In this document: positions 15,518 to 25,188 of the stretch, piece by piece
Position numbering within the stretch: the first letter of the stretch is position 1
Layout of the letters: the number at the start of each line of letters is the position of its first letter
DNA from: Streptomyces sp. MS191
Lineage (GTDB): Bacteria; Actinomycetota; Actinomycetes; Streptomycetales; Streptomycetaceae
DNA: 44,982 bases
Assembly (NCBI RefSeq): GCF_008042125.1
Contig: NZ_RDBI01000016.1
Location: 4,640 to 49,621, forward strand
Reading direction: 5' to 3'
Notes under the pieces: model-generated
Database searches by the model: none
The model's input: only the letters and a program-made list of their open reading frames with translations
Told to the model about the DNA's origin: nothing
Position numbers and translations under genes: made by a program

Positions 15518-18232
15518 ATGGACATCCCCTCCCTCACGGACGCGGAGGAGCTCTCCTGCGACGTCCTCGTCGTCGGCGGCGGCACCGCCGGCACGATGGC
15601 CGCGCTGACCGCGGCCGAACACGGCGCCGACGTCCTGCTTCTGGAGAAGGCCCACGTCCGGCACTCGGGCGCGCTCGCCATGGGCATGGACGGCGTCAAC
15701 AACGCCGTGATCCCCGGCCGCGCCGAACCGGACGACTACGTCGCGGAGATCACCCGCGCCAACGACGGTGTCGTGGACCAGTCCACGGTCCGCCAGACCG
15801 CGACGCGCGGTTTCGCGATGGTCCGGCGCCTGGAGTCGTACGGCGTGAAGTTCGAGAAGGACGAGCACGGCGAGTACGCGGTCCGCCAGGTCCACCGGTC
15901 CGGCTCGTACGTGCTGCCGATGCCCGAGGGCAAGGACGTCAAGAAGGTCCTCTACCGGCAGCTGCGCCGCCGCGAGATGCGGGAACGGATCCGCATCGAG
16001 AACCGGGTGATGCCGGTCCGGATCCTGACCGGCGAGGACGGCCGGGCCGTCGGCGCCGCGGGCTTCCACACGCGGACCGGGCGCTTCGTCACCGTGCGGG
16101 CCGGCGCCGTGATCCTGGCGACGGGCGCGGCCGGGCGCCTCGGGCTGCCCGCGTCGGGCTATCTGTACGGGACCTACGAGAACCCCACCAACGCGGGCGA
16201 CGGCTACTCCATGGCGTACCACGCGGGCGCCGAGCTCACCGGGATCGAGTGCTTCCAGATCAACCCGCTGATCAAGGACTACAACGGGCCCGCGTGCGCC
16301 TACGTCGCCAACCCCTTCGGCGGCTACCAGGTCAACCGGCACGGCGAGCGCTTCGTCGACTCCGACTACTGGTCGGGCCAGATGATGGCGGAGTTCGCCG
16401 AGGAACTGGCCTCGGACCGTGGTCCGGTCTACCTCAAGCTGAGTCATCTGCCCGAGGAGTCCGTCGGCGCGCTCGAGTCGATCCTGCACACCACCGAGCG
16501 CCCCACCCGGGGCACCTTCCACGCCAACCGCGGGCACGACTACCGCACCCACGACATCGAGATGCACATCTCCGAGATCGGTCTGTGCGGCGGGCACTCC
16601 GCCTCGGGGGTACGGGTCGACGCCCACGCCCGCACCACCGTGCCCCGGCTCTACGCGGCGGGGGACCTGGCGTGCGTCCCGCACAACTACATGATCGGAG
16701 CCTTCGTCTTCGGCGACCTGGCGGGCGAGGACGCGGCCCGCTACCGCGCCCCCGAGGGTCCACTGCCGGCCGACCAGCTGGCCGCCGCCCACGCGCTGGT
16801 CTACCGGCCGCTGCGCCATCCGCAGGGGCCGCCGCAGCCGCAGGTCGAGTACAAGCTGCGCCGTTTCGTGAACGACTACGTCGCCCCGCCCAAGTCCGGT
16901 GCCCGGCTCTCGCTGGCGATCGAGCACTTCGAGCGGATGCGGACGGAGATCGACGCGATGGGCGCGACGACCCCGCACGAGCTGATGCGCTGCGCCGAGG
17001 TGGGCTTCATCCGGGACTGCGCCGAGATGGCGGCCCGCTCCTCGCTGGCGCGGACCGAGTCCCGCTGGGGCCTGTACCACGCGCGGACCGACCATCCGGA
17101 GCGCGACGACACGGACTGGCTGCACCATCTCGATCTGCGCAAGTCCCCCTCGGGGACGATGGAGTTCACGGCCCGGCCGGTGGCTCCCTACCTGGTGCCG
17201 GTCGAGGGCTACGCGCCGGCCGGCGGCGCCTCGCGGGAGCTGGGCGAGGTCCGGCCGGAACAGGTCGCGACGGCGGGTCCGCGCGAGCTGGCACCGGTCG
17301 GCTCCGGTGTCCGCACGCCCGCGTCCACGGCGGGGGAACGGAGCGCGGTCGCCGACGCGCCGCGCATCCTGGAGCTGCACGCCCTGGCCGAGTCCGAACC
17401 CGAACTCGGGGCGCTGCTGCCCTACCTGGGGGATCCGGACCCGGCCGTACGCAGGGCGGCGGTGGCGGCCCTCACCGAGACCGTCCCGGCGGGTACGGGT
17501 CCGGCGCTGGCGGGCGCGCTGGTCGACGCGGATCCGGCGGTACGGGCGGAGGCGGCGGCGGCGCTGCGCGAACTGGTCGAGACGCTGCCCGCGGCGCCGG
17601 AACTGCGGACGCCGCTGGTCGCCGCGCTGTCGGCCGCCGACCCGGTGGCGCGGTCGGCGGCCCTGACCGTCCTGCGGGTGCTCCGGCTGGGCTCGGAGGC
17701 GCTGTTCGCGGGCGCGCTGGGCGACGCCGACCGGGACGCGCGGGTGGCGGCGGTCGGCGGGCTGGTGTCGGTGGACGCGGTCGGGGCGCTGGCCCGGGCG
17801 GCGCAGGACCCGTCCCGTGAGGTCCGGGTGGCGGTGGCGAAGGGGCTCGCGGCGGTGCCCGGCGCCGCGCCCGGCACGCTGGACCCGCTCCTCGCGGACG
17901 GGGATCCGCTGGTCCGGGCGGCCGCCCTCGGGGCGCTCGGGACGCTCGGCTGCCCCGCCGGCTACGCCGCGGACGCGGTGCGGGCCCTGGACGATCCGGC
18001 CTGGCAGGTGCGTGCGGGGGCGGCCGCCGGGCTGGCTGCGGCGGACCGGGAGACCGCGGTACCGGCGCTGGCGCGGGTGCTCGGCGACCCGAACGCGGAC
18101 GTCCGCAAGGCGGCGGTCCTGGCGCTGCTGCGCCATCCGGGGACCGCGGCCGTGCTGGCCCCCGCCCTGGACGACGCGGACGCCGACGTCCGCGCCTACG
18201 CCTCGCGCGCGGCCGTGCCGGCGGCCGGCTGA
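15518..18232 (+). CDS. AprA-like FAD flavoprotein fused to C-terminal HEAT repeats
   Basis: This 904-residue protein belongs to the fumarate reductase/succinate dehydrogenase/adenylylsulfate reductase alpha superfamily. FAD binding is shown by VLVVGGGTAGTMAALTA near residue 15 and by ILATGAAGR and YAAGDLACVPHNYMIGAF later. The flavin-contact segment HSGALAMGMDGVNN resembles the SGAVAQGLSAIN segment of AprA and lacks the HT-type motif of succinate dehydrogenase that binds FAD covalently. Helical C-terminal AprA-type sequence runs to about residue 560. From about 615 to 904 come some nine HEAT-like repeats (LLPYLGDPDPAVRRAAVAAL, ALVDADPAVRAEAAAAL and so on), an unusual addition likely to bind a partner. 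It probably forms a complex with the ferredoxin at 12375. The substrate is unknown. Confidence 0.9.
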   Translation: MDIPSLTDAEELSCDVLVVGGGTAGTMAALTAAEHGADVLLLEKAHVRHSGALAMGMDGVNNAVIPGRAEPDDYVAEITRANDGVVDQSTVRQTATRGFAMVRRLESYGVKFEKDEHGEYAVRQVHRSGSYVLPMPEGKDVKKVLYRQLRRREMRERIRIENRVMPVRILTGEDGRAVGAAGFHTRTGRFVTVRAGAVILATGAAGRLGLPASGYLYGTYENPTNAGDGYSMAYHAGAELTGIECFQINPLIKDYNGPACAYVANPFGGYQVNRHGERFVDSDYWSGQMMAEFAEELASDRGPVYLKLSHLPEESVGALESILHTTERPTRGTFHANRGHDYRTHDIEMHISEIGLCGGHSASGVRVDAHARTTVPRLYAAGDLACVPHNYMIGAFVFGDLAGEDAARYRAPEGPLPADQLAAAHALVYRPLRHPQGPPQPQVEYKLRRFVNDYVAPPKSGARLSLAIEHFERMRTEIDAMGATTPHELMRCAEVGFIRDCAEMAARSSLARTESRWGLYHARTDHPERDDTDWLHHLDLRKSPSGTMEFTARPVAPYLVPVEGYAPAGGASRELGEVRPEQVATAGPRELAPVGSGVRTPASTAGERSAVADAPRILELHALAESEPELGALLPYLGDPDPAVRRAAVAALTETVPAGTGPALAGALVDADPAVRAEAAAALRELVETLPAAPELRTPLVAALSAADPVARSAALTVLRVLRLGSEALFAGALGDADRDARVAAVGGLVSVDAVGALARAAQDPSREVRVAVAKGLAAVPGAAPGTLDPLLADGDPLVRAAALGALGTLGCPAGYAADAVRALDDPAWQVRAGAAAGLAAADRETAVPALARVLGDPNADVRKAAVLALLRHPGTAAVLAPALDDADADVRAYASRAAVPAAG

Positions 18233-18265
18233 CCGAGGGCGACGCGGGTCGCCCGCCCCACGCAC

Positions 18266-18303
18266 CAGGGCCCGGCCCCCGCGCGAGCGGGGACCGGGCC
18301 CTG
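18266..18303. terminator. Bidirectional terminator between the flavoprotein gene and nuoN
   Basis: A 15-bp stem with one G-U pair (CAGGGCCCGGCCCCC with GGGGACCGGGCCCTG) and an 8-nt loop separates the ends of the two converging operons. It starts 34 nt after the flavoprotein stop and 17 nt beyond the nuoN stop. Confidence 0.8.
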
Positions 18304-18319
18304 GGGTCGTGCGCGGGTG

Positions 18320-19969
18320 TCAGCGCACGAACACGCCCGCCTGGCTCGCCAGGTCCAGGAAGTACTGCGGCGCGAACCCGAGCACCAGCGTGACGACGAC
18401 GCCGACCGTGATCGTGGCGGCGGTGAAGCCCGAGGGCACGGCGACCGTCGGGCCGTCGGACCTGGGCTCGCTGAAGAACATCAGCACGATCACCCGGATG
18501 TAGAAGAACGCGGCGATCGCGGACGAGATCACGCCGACCACGACCAGGGCGCCGGCCCCGCCCTCCGCCGCCGCCGTGAAGACGGCGAACTTGCCGGAGA
18601 AGCCCGCGGTCAGCGGAATGCCGGCGAAGGCGAGCAGGAACACCGCGAAGACCGCCGCGACGAGCGGCGAACGGCGCCCCAGACCGGCCCACTTGGACAG
18701 GTGCGTCGCCTCGCCGCCCGCGTCGCGCACCAGCGTGACGACGGCGAAGGCGCCGATGGTCACGAAGGAGTAGGCGGCCAGGTAGAAGAGGACGGAGGAG
18801 ACGCCGCTGGGCGTGGCCGCGATGACACCGGCCAGGATGAACCCGGCGTGGGCGATCGAGGAGTAGGCGAGGAGCCGCTTGATGTCGGTCTGGGTGATCG
18901 CGACGATCGCGCCGCCCAGCATCGTGACGATGGCGACGCCCCACATGACCGGCCGCCAGTCCCAGGTGAGGCCCGGCAGCACCACGTACAGCAGGCGCAG
19001 CAGCGCGCCGAACGCGGCGACCTTCGTCGCGGCGGCCATGAAGCCGGTGACGGGGGTCGGCGCGCCCTGGTAGACGTCCGGGGTCCACATGTGGAACGGC
19101 ACCGCGCCGACCTTGAAGAGCAGGCCCGTGAGCACCAGCGCGAAGCCGATGAGCAGCAGGACGTCGTTGCCCATGGTCTGGGCGAGCGCCGGGTCGACCG
19201 AACCGACCGAGCCGTCGACGACGTTCGCGATGGTGGCGTACGAGACGGAGCCCGCGTAGCCGTAGAGCAGGGCGATGCCGAAGAGGAGGAAGGCGGAGGA
19301 GAAGGCGCCGAGGAGGAAGTACTTGACCGCGGCCTCCTGCGACATCAGCCGCTTGCGGCGGGCGACGGCGCACAGCAGGTAGAGCGGGAGGGAGAAGACC
19401 TCCAGCGCGACGAACAGCGTCAGCAGGTCGTTGGCGGCCGGGAAGACCAGCATGCCGGCGACGGCGAACAGCACCAGCGGGAAGACCTCGGTGGTGGTGA
19501 ACCCGGCCTTGACGGCAGCCTTCTCCTGGTCGCTGCCGGGGACGGCGGCGGCCTCGGCGGCGAAGGAGTCGACCTTGTGGCCGTGGTCGGCCGGGTCGAG
19601 CCTGCGCTCGGCGAAGGTGAAGACGGCGACGACGGCGGCCAGCAGGATGGTGCCCTGGAGGAAGAGCGCCGGGCCGTCGACGGCGATGGCGCCCATGGCC
19701 GCGATGTGCGCCTTGGTGGAGCCGTAGCCGCCGGCCGCGAGGCCGACGACCGCGGCGAAGGCGGCGGCGAGTGCCAGGACGCTGAGGAACACCTGGCTGT
19801 AGTAGCGGCCCTTGCGGGGCACGAACGCCTCGACGAGGACGCTGACGATCGCGGCACCGACCACGATCAGCACGGGTGAGAGCTGGACGTACTCGATGTG
19901 CGGTGCGGGGATCTTGGTGATCGGCTCGGCGGCCGTCGTCCACAGGCTGTGGACAGCCGTTGCACTCAC
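18320..19969 (-). CDS. nuoN: NADH-quinone oxidoreductase subunit N
   Basis: This antiporter-like membrane subunit of complex I is one of the three proton-pumping modules. Its 549 residues contain about 14 transmembrane helices with the conserved Lys of the discontinuous helix region (KYFLLGAFSSAFLLFG) and GLLFKVGAVPFHMWTPDVYQGAPTP. The start is GTG 19969, with GGAGG 7 nt upstream and a 4-nt overlap with the nuoM stop. It is the last gene of the operon, followed by the hairpin at 18266. Confidence 0.97.
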   Translation of the reverse strand: MSATAVHSLWTTAAEPITKIPAPHIEYVQLSPVLIVVGAAIVSVLVEAFVPRKGRYYSQVFLSVLALAAAFAAVVGLAAGGYGSTKAHIAAMGAIAVDGPALFLQGTILLAAVVAVFTFAERRLDPADHGHKVDSFAAEAAAVPGSDQEKAAVKAGFTTTEVFPLVLFAVAGMLVFPAANDLLTLFVALEVFSLPLYLLCAVARRKRLMSQEAAVKYFLLGAFSSAFLLFGIALLYGYAGSVSYATIANVVDGSVGSVDPALAQTMGNDVLLLIGFALVLTGLLFKVGAVPFHMWTPDVYQGAPTPVTGFMAAATKVAAFGALLRLLYVVLPGLTWDWRPVMWGVAIVTMLGGAIVAITQTDIKRLLAYSSIAHAGFILAGVIAATPSGVSSVLFYLAAYSFVTIGAFAVVTLVRDAGGEATHLSKWAGLGRRSPLVAAVFAVFLLAFAGIPLTAGFSGKFAVFTAAAEGGAGALVVVGVISSAIAAFFYIRVIVLMFFSEPRSDGPTVAVPSGFTAATITVGVVVTLVLGFAPQYFLDLASQAGVFVR

Positions 19970-21579
19970 TTGGCTGCCTCCGCGTTCTGAATGGGCACCG
20001 TGGGCTGGGGGTCCTGCTGCCGCACGTCCGACAGGGTGTGGTTGACGGCCGGGTCGACGATCTCCGTCAGCGGCTTCGGGAACACGCCGAGGAAGATCAG
20101 CAGGGCGATGAGGGGTACGACGACCGCGAGTTCACGCGCTCGCAGGTCGGGCATCGTCCGCACCTCCTCCTTCACCGGCCCCGTCATCGTCCGCTGGTAC
20201 AGGACGAGGGTGTAGAGCGCGGCGAGGACGATGCCGGTGGTGGCGATGACGCCGGCCACCGGGTAGCGGGCGTACGTGCCGACGAGGACCAGGAACTCGC
20301 TGACGAAGGGCGCGAGGCCCGGCAGCGAGAGGGTGGCCAGGCCGCCGATCAGGAAGGTGCCGGCGAGGACCGGGGCGACCTTCTGCACGCCGCCGTAGTC
20401 GGCGATGAGCCGGGAACCGCGCCGGGTGATCAGGAAGCCGGCGACCAGCATCAGCGCGGCCGTCGAGATCCCGTGGTTGACCATGTAGAGCGTGGCGCCG
20501 CTCTGGCCCTGGGTGGTCATCGCGAAGATGCCCATGATGATGAAGCCGAAGTGCGAGATCGAGGCGTACGCGACCAGCCGCTTGATGTCCCGCTGCCCGA
20601 CCGCGAGCAGTGCGCCGTAGACGATGCTGATCAGGGCGAGCGCCACGATGACCGGGGTCGCCCACTTCGAGGCCTCCGGGAAGAGCTGGAGGCAGAAGCG
20701 GAGCATCGCGAACGTGCCGACCTTGTCGACGACCGCGGTGATGAGCACGGCGACCGGTGCGGTCGCCTCCCCCATCGCGTTCGGCAGCCAGGTGTGCAGC
20801 GGCCACAGCGGCGCCTTCACCGCGAAGGCGAAGAAGAAGCCGAGGAACAGCAGCCGTTCGGTGTTGGTGGCCATCTCCAGCTGGCCGCTCGCCCGCGCCT
20901 CGGCGATCTCCGTGAGGGAGAAGTTGCCGGCGACGACGTACAGCCCGATGACGGCGGCCAGCATGATCAGCCCGCCGACCAGGTTGTACAGCAGGAACTT
21001 GACCGCCGCGTAGGAGCGCTGGGCCGCGGCGTTCTCGTCGGAGCCCGCGTGCGCCCGGTCGCCGAAGCCGCCGATGAGGAAGTACATCGGGATCAGCATG
21101 GCTTCGAAAAGGATGTAGAAGAGGAAGACGTCGGTGGCCTCGAAGGAGAGGATCACCATCGCCTCGACCATGAGGATCAGGGCGAAGAAGCCCTGGGTCG
21201 GGCGCCAGCGATAGTTCTTCGTCTCCTTGGGGGTCTCCCCGCCGGCGGCGGGGGAAGGGTCGGCGTCGTGCCAGCCCGCCAGGACGACGAAGGGGATGAG
21301 CAGCGCGGTGAGCGCGATCAGCGCCACCCCGATGCCGTCCACGCCCAGTTCGTAGCGGACCCCGAAGTCCTTGATCCAGGAGTGGGACTCGACGAGCTGG
21401 TAGCGGGCGCCGCCGGGCTCGAAGCGGACGAACACGACCGCGGCGAGCACGAGCGTGACCAGGGAGACCAGCAGCGCCAGCCACTTGGCCGCGGTGCGGC
21501 GGGCGGCGGGGACGGCGGCGGTGAGGATCGCACCGGCCGCCGGCACCGCTGCCGTCACCGTCAGGAGGGGAAAGGACAT
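19966..21579 (-). CDS. nuoM: NADH-quinone oxidoreductase subunit M
   Basis: This is the second antiporter-like membrane subunit of complex I (537 residues). Diagnostic stretches are PLWPLHTWLPNAMGEATAP, KFLLYNLVGGLIM and the conserved Glu in helix 5 (LMVEAMVILSFEATD). It follows nuoL by 3 nt and overlaps nuoN by 4 nt. A hydrophilic insert (GGETPKETKNYRWRPTQG) lies in an early loop, as in other actinobacterial NuoM. Confidence 0.97.
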   Translation of the reverse strand: MSFPLLTVTAAVPAAGAILTAAVPAARRTAAKWLALLVSLVTLVLAAVVFVRFEPGGARYQLVESHSWIKDFGVRYELGVDGIGVALIALTALLIPFVVLAGWHDADPSPAAGGETPKETKNYRWRPTQGFFALILMVEAMVILSFEATDVFLFYILFEAMLIPMYFLIGGFGDRAHAGSDENAAAQRSYAAVKFLLYNLVGGLIMLAAVIGLYVVAGNFSLTEIAEARASGQLEMATNTERLLFLGFFFAFAVKAPLWPLHTWLPNAMGEATAPVAVLITAVVDKVGTFAMLRFCLQLFPEASKWATPVIVALALISIVYGALLAVGQRDIKRLVAYASISHFGFIIMGIFAMTTQGQSGATLYMVNHGISTAALMLVAGFLITRRGSRLIADYGGVQKVAPVLAGTFLIGGLATLSLPGLAPFVSEFLVLVGTYARYPVAGVIATTGIVLAALYTLVLYQRTMTGPVKEEVRTMPDLRARELAVVVPLIALLIFLGVFPKPLTEIVDPAVNHTLSDVRQQDPQPTVPIQNAEAAK

Positions 21580-21582
21580 CGG

Positions 21583-23478
21583 TTACACCGCCCTCATCAG
21601 CAGGGTCGCGGCGATCAGCACCGCCGTACCTCCGAACATGGAGACCGCGTACGTGCGGGCGTAGCCGTTCTGGAGCTTGCGCAGCCGGCCGGACAGGCCG
21701 CCGACCGAGGCCGCGGTGCCGTTGACCACGCCGTCGACCAGGCTGTGGTCGACGTAGACGAGGGAGCGGGTGAGGTGGGTGCCGCCGCGGACGAAGACGA
21801 CGTGGTTGAAGTCGTCCTGGAGGAGGTCGCGGCGGGCCGCCCTCGTGAGCAGCGACCCGCGCGGCGCGACGACCGGGACCGGCCTGCGGCCGTACTGGAC
21901 GTAGGCGACGGCGACGCCGATCACCATGACCGCGACGGTGGCGGAGGTGATGGCCCCGGCGCTGATCGGCGGGTGCCCGTGCTCGAAGCTCGTCACCGGC
22001 TCCAGCCAGGTCACGAAGCGGTCGCCGATGCTGAAGAAGGCGCCGGCGCACACGGAGCCGACGGCCAGCAGGACCATCGGGACGGTCATCGACTTCGGCG
22101 ACTCGTGCGGGTGCGGCAGGTCGCCCTTCTCGTCCGCCTGCCAGCGCTTCTCGCCGAAGAAGGTCATCAGCATCACGCGGGTCATGTAGTACGCGGTGAT
22201 GGCGGCGCCCAGCAGGGTGACCGCGCCGAGGATCCAGCCCTCGGTGCCGCCCTTGGCGAAGGCGGCCTCGATGATCTTGTCCTTGGAGAAGAAGCCGGAC
22301 AGTCCCGGGAAGCCGATGATGGCGAGGTAGCCGAGGCCGAAGGTGACGAAGGTGACCGGCATGTACTTCCGCAGGCCGCCGTAACGGCGCATGTCCACCT
22401 CGTCGTTCATGCCGTGCATGACCGAACCGGCACCGAGGAACAGCCCGGCCTTGAAGAAGCCGTGGGTCACCAGGTGCATGATCGCGAAGACGTAGCCGAT
22501 GGGGCCGAGGCCCGCCGCCAGGATCATGTAGCCGATCTGCGACATCGTGGAGCCGGCCAGCGCCTTCTTGATGTCGTCCTTGGCGCAACCGACGATCGCA
22601 CCGAAGAGGAGAGTGACCGCGCCGACCACGGTGACCACGAGCTGGGCGTCCGGGGCGGCGTTGAAGATGTCGGCCGAGCGGACGATCAGGTACACGCCGG
22701 CGGTGACCATGGTGGCGGCGTGGATCAGGGCCGAGACCGGGGTCGGGCCCTCCATCGCGTCACCGAGCCAGGACTGCAGCGGCACCTGGGCCGACTTGCC
22801 GCAGGCCGCGAGGAGCAGCATCAGGGCGATCGCCGTCAGCGTGCCCTCGCTCGCCCCGTCCACCGATCCGAGGACCGGCCCGAAGGCGAAGGTCCCGAAG
22901 GTGGTGAACATGATCATGATGGCGATCGACAGGCCGATGTCGCCGACCCGGTTGACCAGGAAGGCCTTCTTGGCGGCGGTCGCCGCGCTGGGCTTGTGCT
23001 GCCAGAAGCCGATCAGGAGGTACGAGGCGAGGCCGACGCCCTCCCAGCCGAAGTACAGCAGCAGGTAGTTGTCGGCGAGGACCAGCAGCAGCATCGCCGC
23101 GACGAACAGGTTGAGGTAGCCGAAGAAGCGGCGGCGGCGCTCGTCGTGCTCCATGTACCCGATCGAGTACACGTGGATGAGCGTGCCGACGCCGGTGATC
23201 AGCAGGACGAAGGTCATCGACAGCTGGTCGAGCTGGAAGGCCATCTCCGCCTGGAAGCTGTCGACCGGGATCCAGGTGTACAGCGTCTGGTGCAGGGCCC
23301 GGTCGTCGGCGCTCCGGCCGAGCATGTCGGCGAAGAGGACGACGCCGATGACGAAGGAGACGGCCGCGAGCACGGTGCCGAGCCAGTGCCCGGTCTTGTC
23401 CAGGCGACGGCCGCCGCACAGCAGGACGGCCGCTCCCAGCAGGGGCGCCGCGATGAGCAGCGCAATCAGGTTCTCCAC
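21583..23478 (-). CDS. nuoL: NADH-quinone oxidoreductase subunit L
   Basis: This is the distal antiporter-like subunit of complex I (631 residues), with the long lateral helix at its C-terminus. Motifs are [52 protein letters not shown] and the conserved Lys in [18 protein letters not shown] helices. The start is GTG 23478, 11 nt after the nuoK stop, and the stop is TAA, rare in this G+C-rich sequence. Confidence 0.97.
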   Translation of the reverse strand: MENLIALLIAAPLLGAAVLLCGGRRLDKTGHWLGTVLAAVSFVIGVVLFADMLGRSADDRALHQTLYTWIPVDSFQAEMAFQLDQLSMTFVLLITGVGTLIHVYSIGYMEHDERRRRFFGYLNLFVAAMLLLVLADNYLLLYFGWEGVGLASYLLIGFWQHKPSAATAAKKAFLVNRVGDIGLSIAIMIMFTTFGTFAFGPVLGSVDGASEGTLTAIALMLLLAACGKSAQVPLQSWLGDAMEGPTPVSALIHAATMVTAGVYLIVRSADIFNAAPDAQLVVTVVGAVTLLFGAIVGCAKDDIKKALAGSTMSQIGYMILAAGLGPIGYVFAIMHLVTHGFFKAGLFLGAGSVMHGMNDEVDMRRYGGLRKYMPVTFVTFGLGYLAIIGFPGLSGFFSKDKIIEAAFAKGGTEGWILGAVTLLGAAITAYYMTRVMLMTFFGEKRWQADEKGDLPHPHESPKSMTVPMVLLAVGSVCAGAFFSIGDRFVTWLEPVTSFEHGHPPISAGAITSATVAVMVIGVAVAYVQYGRRPVPVVAPRGSLLTRAARRDLLQDDFNHVVFVRGGTHLTRSLVYVDHSLVDGVVNGTAASVGGLSGRLRKLQNGYARTYAVSMFGGTAVLIAATLLMRAV

Positions 23479-23489
23479 GGTTCAGCCCC

Positions 23490-23789
23490 TCACAGCTTCA
23501 TCAGGCTGGCGTCGTCGACCGAGGCCGAGTGGCGCGCCCGGAAGACCGACACGATGATCGCGAGCCCGACCACGACCTCCGCGGCGGCGACGACCATCGT
23601 GAAGAACGCGATGATCTGGCCGTCGAGGTTGCCGTGCATCCGGGAGAAGGCGACGAACGCCAGGTTGCAGGCGTTGAGCATCAGCTCCACGCACATGAAC
23701 ACCACGATCGCGTTGCGCCGGATCAGCACCCCGGCCGCGCCGATGGTGAACAGCAGGGCCGCGAGGTACAGGTAGTTGACGGGGTTCAC
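23490..23789 (-). CDS. nuoK: NADH-quinone oxidoreductase subunit K
   Basis: This 99-residue, three-helix membrane subunit carries the two conserved membrane glutamates of the proton channel (in [11 protein letters not shown] and [11 protein letters not shown]). GTG 23789 overlaps the nuoJ stop by 4 nt. The length matches the family. Confidence 0.97.
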   Translation of the reverse strand: MNPVNYLYLAALLFTIGAAGVLIRRNAIVVFMCVELMLNACNLAFVAFSRMHGNLDGQIIAFFTMVVAAAEVVVGLAIIVSVFRARHSASVDDASLMKL

Positions 23790-24613
23790 CGGGTGGCCTC
23801 CTCTTCGTCCCGGTCCCGGCCGAGCCGCTCCTCGGAGCGCTGCTCCAGCGCCTTGAGGTCGGCGAGGGCCTCGGTGGACACGTCCCGGATCTGACCGCGC
23901 TTGCGCAGCGTCTGCATGACCGTCAGCTCGGCGGGCGTGCCGTCGGGCAGCAGACCGGCGACGTCCACGGCGTTGTGCCGGGCGTAGACGCCGGGGGCGG
24001 GCAGCGGCGGCACGTGCTTGCCCTCGCGCACGCGCTGCTCGGACAGCTCGCGCTGGGTCCTGGCCTTCTCGGTGCGCTCGCGGTGCGTGAGCACCATCGC
24101 GCCGACCGCTGCCGTGATCAGCAGCGCGCCGGTGATCTCGAAGGCGAAGACGTACTTGGTGAAGATGAGGGCGGCGAGGCCCTCGACGTTGCCGCCGTAC
24201 GCGCTGTTGGCCGCGCCGAGTCCGTTGAACTCCGTGAGCGACGCCTGGCCGATGCCCGCGACGAGCAGCACGCCGAAGCCGAGCCCGCAGGCCGCGGCCC
24301 ACCAGCGCTGCCCCTTGATGGTCTCCTTCAGCGAGTCCGCGGCCGTGACACCGACCAGCATGACGATGAAGAGGAAGAGCATCATGATCGCGCCGGTGTA
24401 GACGACGATCTGGACGATGCCGAGGAAGTACGCGCCGTTGGCGAGGTAGAAGACGGCGAGGATGATCATGGTGCCGGCCAGGCACAGCGCGCTGTGCATG
24501 GCCTTCTTCATGAGGATCGTGCACAGGGCGCCGATGACGGCGACGGTGCCGAGGACCCAGAACTGGAAGGCCTCACCACCCGAGGTGGTGTACGCCGCGA
24601 GGTCGGCGGTCAT
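23786..24613 (-). CDS. nuoJ: NADH-quinone oxidoreductase subunit J
   Basis: This is a five-helix membrane subunit that undergoes the pi-bulge rearrangement in complex I ([17 protein letters not shown]). At 275 residues it is about 90 longer than the E. coli protein; the extra part is a charged cytoplasmic tail ([20 protein letters not shown] onward) common in actinobacteria. ATG 24613 overlaps the nuoI stop by 4 nt. Confidence 0.96.
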   Translation of the reverse strand: MTADLAAYTTSGGEAFQFWVLGTVAVIGALCTILMKKAMHSALCLAGTMIILAVFYLANGAYFLGIVQIVVYTGAIMMLFLFIVMLVGVTAADSLKETIKGQRWWAAACGLGFGVLLVAGIGQASLTEFNGLGAANSAYGGNVEGLAALIFTKYVFAFEITGALLITAAVGAMVLTHRERTEKARTQRELSEQRVREGKHVPPLPAPGVYARHNAVDVAGLLPDGTPAELTVMQTLRKRGQIRDVSTEALADLKALEQRSEERLGRDRDEEEATR

Positions 24614-25188
24614 GCGTCCACCTCCTCCGGCTCGCCGTTCTCCCCCTTGGAGGCGGCGACCTGCCGGACCGTGCCGGGCGCGGCACCGGTGACCAGCCCC
24701 CGGTAGTAGTCCTGCTCGTCCGTCCCGGGGTGGATCGCGTGCGGGGAGTCGACCATGCCCTCCTCCAGGCCCGCGAGCAGCTGCTCCTTGGTGTAGATCA
24801 GGTTCTCGCGGGAGGAGTCGGCCAGTTCGAACTCGTTGGTCATCGTGAGCGCCCGCGTGGGGCACGCCTCGATGCACAGGCCGCACAGGATGCAGCGGGC
24901 GTAGTTGATCTGGTAGACCGCGCCGTACCGCTCACCCGGGGAGTAGCGCTCCTCGTCGGTGTTGTCCGCGCCCTCCACGTAGATGGCGTCCGCGGGGCAG
25001 GCCCAGGCGCACAGTTCGCAGCCGACGCACTTCTCGAGTCCGTCCGGATGGCGGTTGAGCTGGTGCCGGCCGTGGAAGCGCGGCGCCGTCGTCTTCTGCT
25101 GCTCCGGGTACTGCTCGGTCAGCCGCTTCTTGAACATGGCCTTGAAGGTCACGCCGAAGCCGGCCACCGGATTCTGGAAATCAGACAC
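24610..25188 (-). CDS. nuoI: NADH-quinone oxidoreductase subunit I
   Basis: This peripheral-arm subunit holds clusters N6a and N6b. Two ferredoxin motifs are visible: [12 protein letters not shown] and [12 protein letters not shown]. The start is GTG 25188 ([12 protein letters not shown]) because AGGAG is 7 nt upstream; an ATG at 25206 inside nuoH would add six residues. It overlaps the end of nuoH by 8 nt. At 192 residues it carries a C-terminal tail ([18 protein letters not shown]) not needed for cluster binding. Confidence 0.96.
   Translation of the reverse strand: MSDFQNPVAGFGVTFKAMFKKRLTEQYPEQQKTTAPRFHGRHQLNRHPDGLEKCVGCELCAWACPADAIYVEGADNTDEERYSPGERYGAVYQINYARCILCGLCIEACPTRALTMTNEFELADSSRENLIYTKEQLLAGLEEGMVDSPHAIHPGTDEQDYYRGLVTGAAPGTVRQVAASKGENGEPEEVDA

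Noticed and set aside
12375..18232. Reading the cassette as dissimilatory sulfate reduction
   Set aside because: Only AprA/AprB-like subunits are present, AprB is short, and no sat, dsr, qmo or hdr gene is nearby; the pair is more likely repurposed.
15518..18232. Calling the flavoprotein succinate dehydrogenase or fumarate reductase subunit A
   Set aside because: The covalent-FAD His-Thr motif is absent, there is no membrane anchor or sdhB-type gene, and the HEAT extension is foreign to that family.
19960..23775. Plus-strand open frame of about 1270 codons across nuoL-nuoM
   Set aside because: It is antisense to nuoL, nuoM and nuoK; the low-complexity Asp/Arg/Gly/His composition shows a shadow frame.
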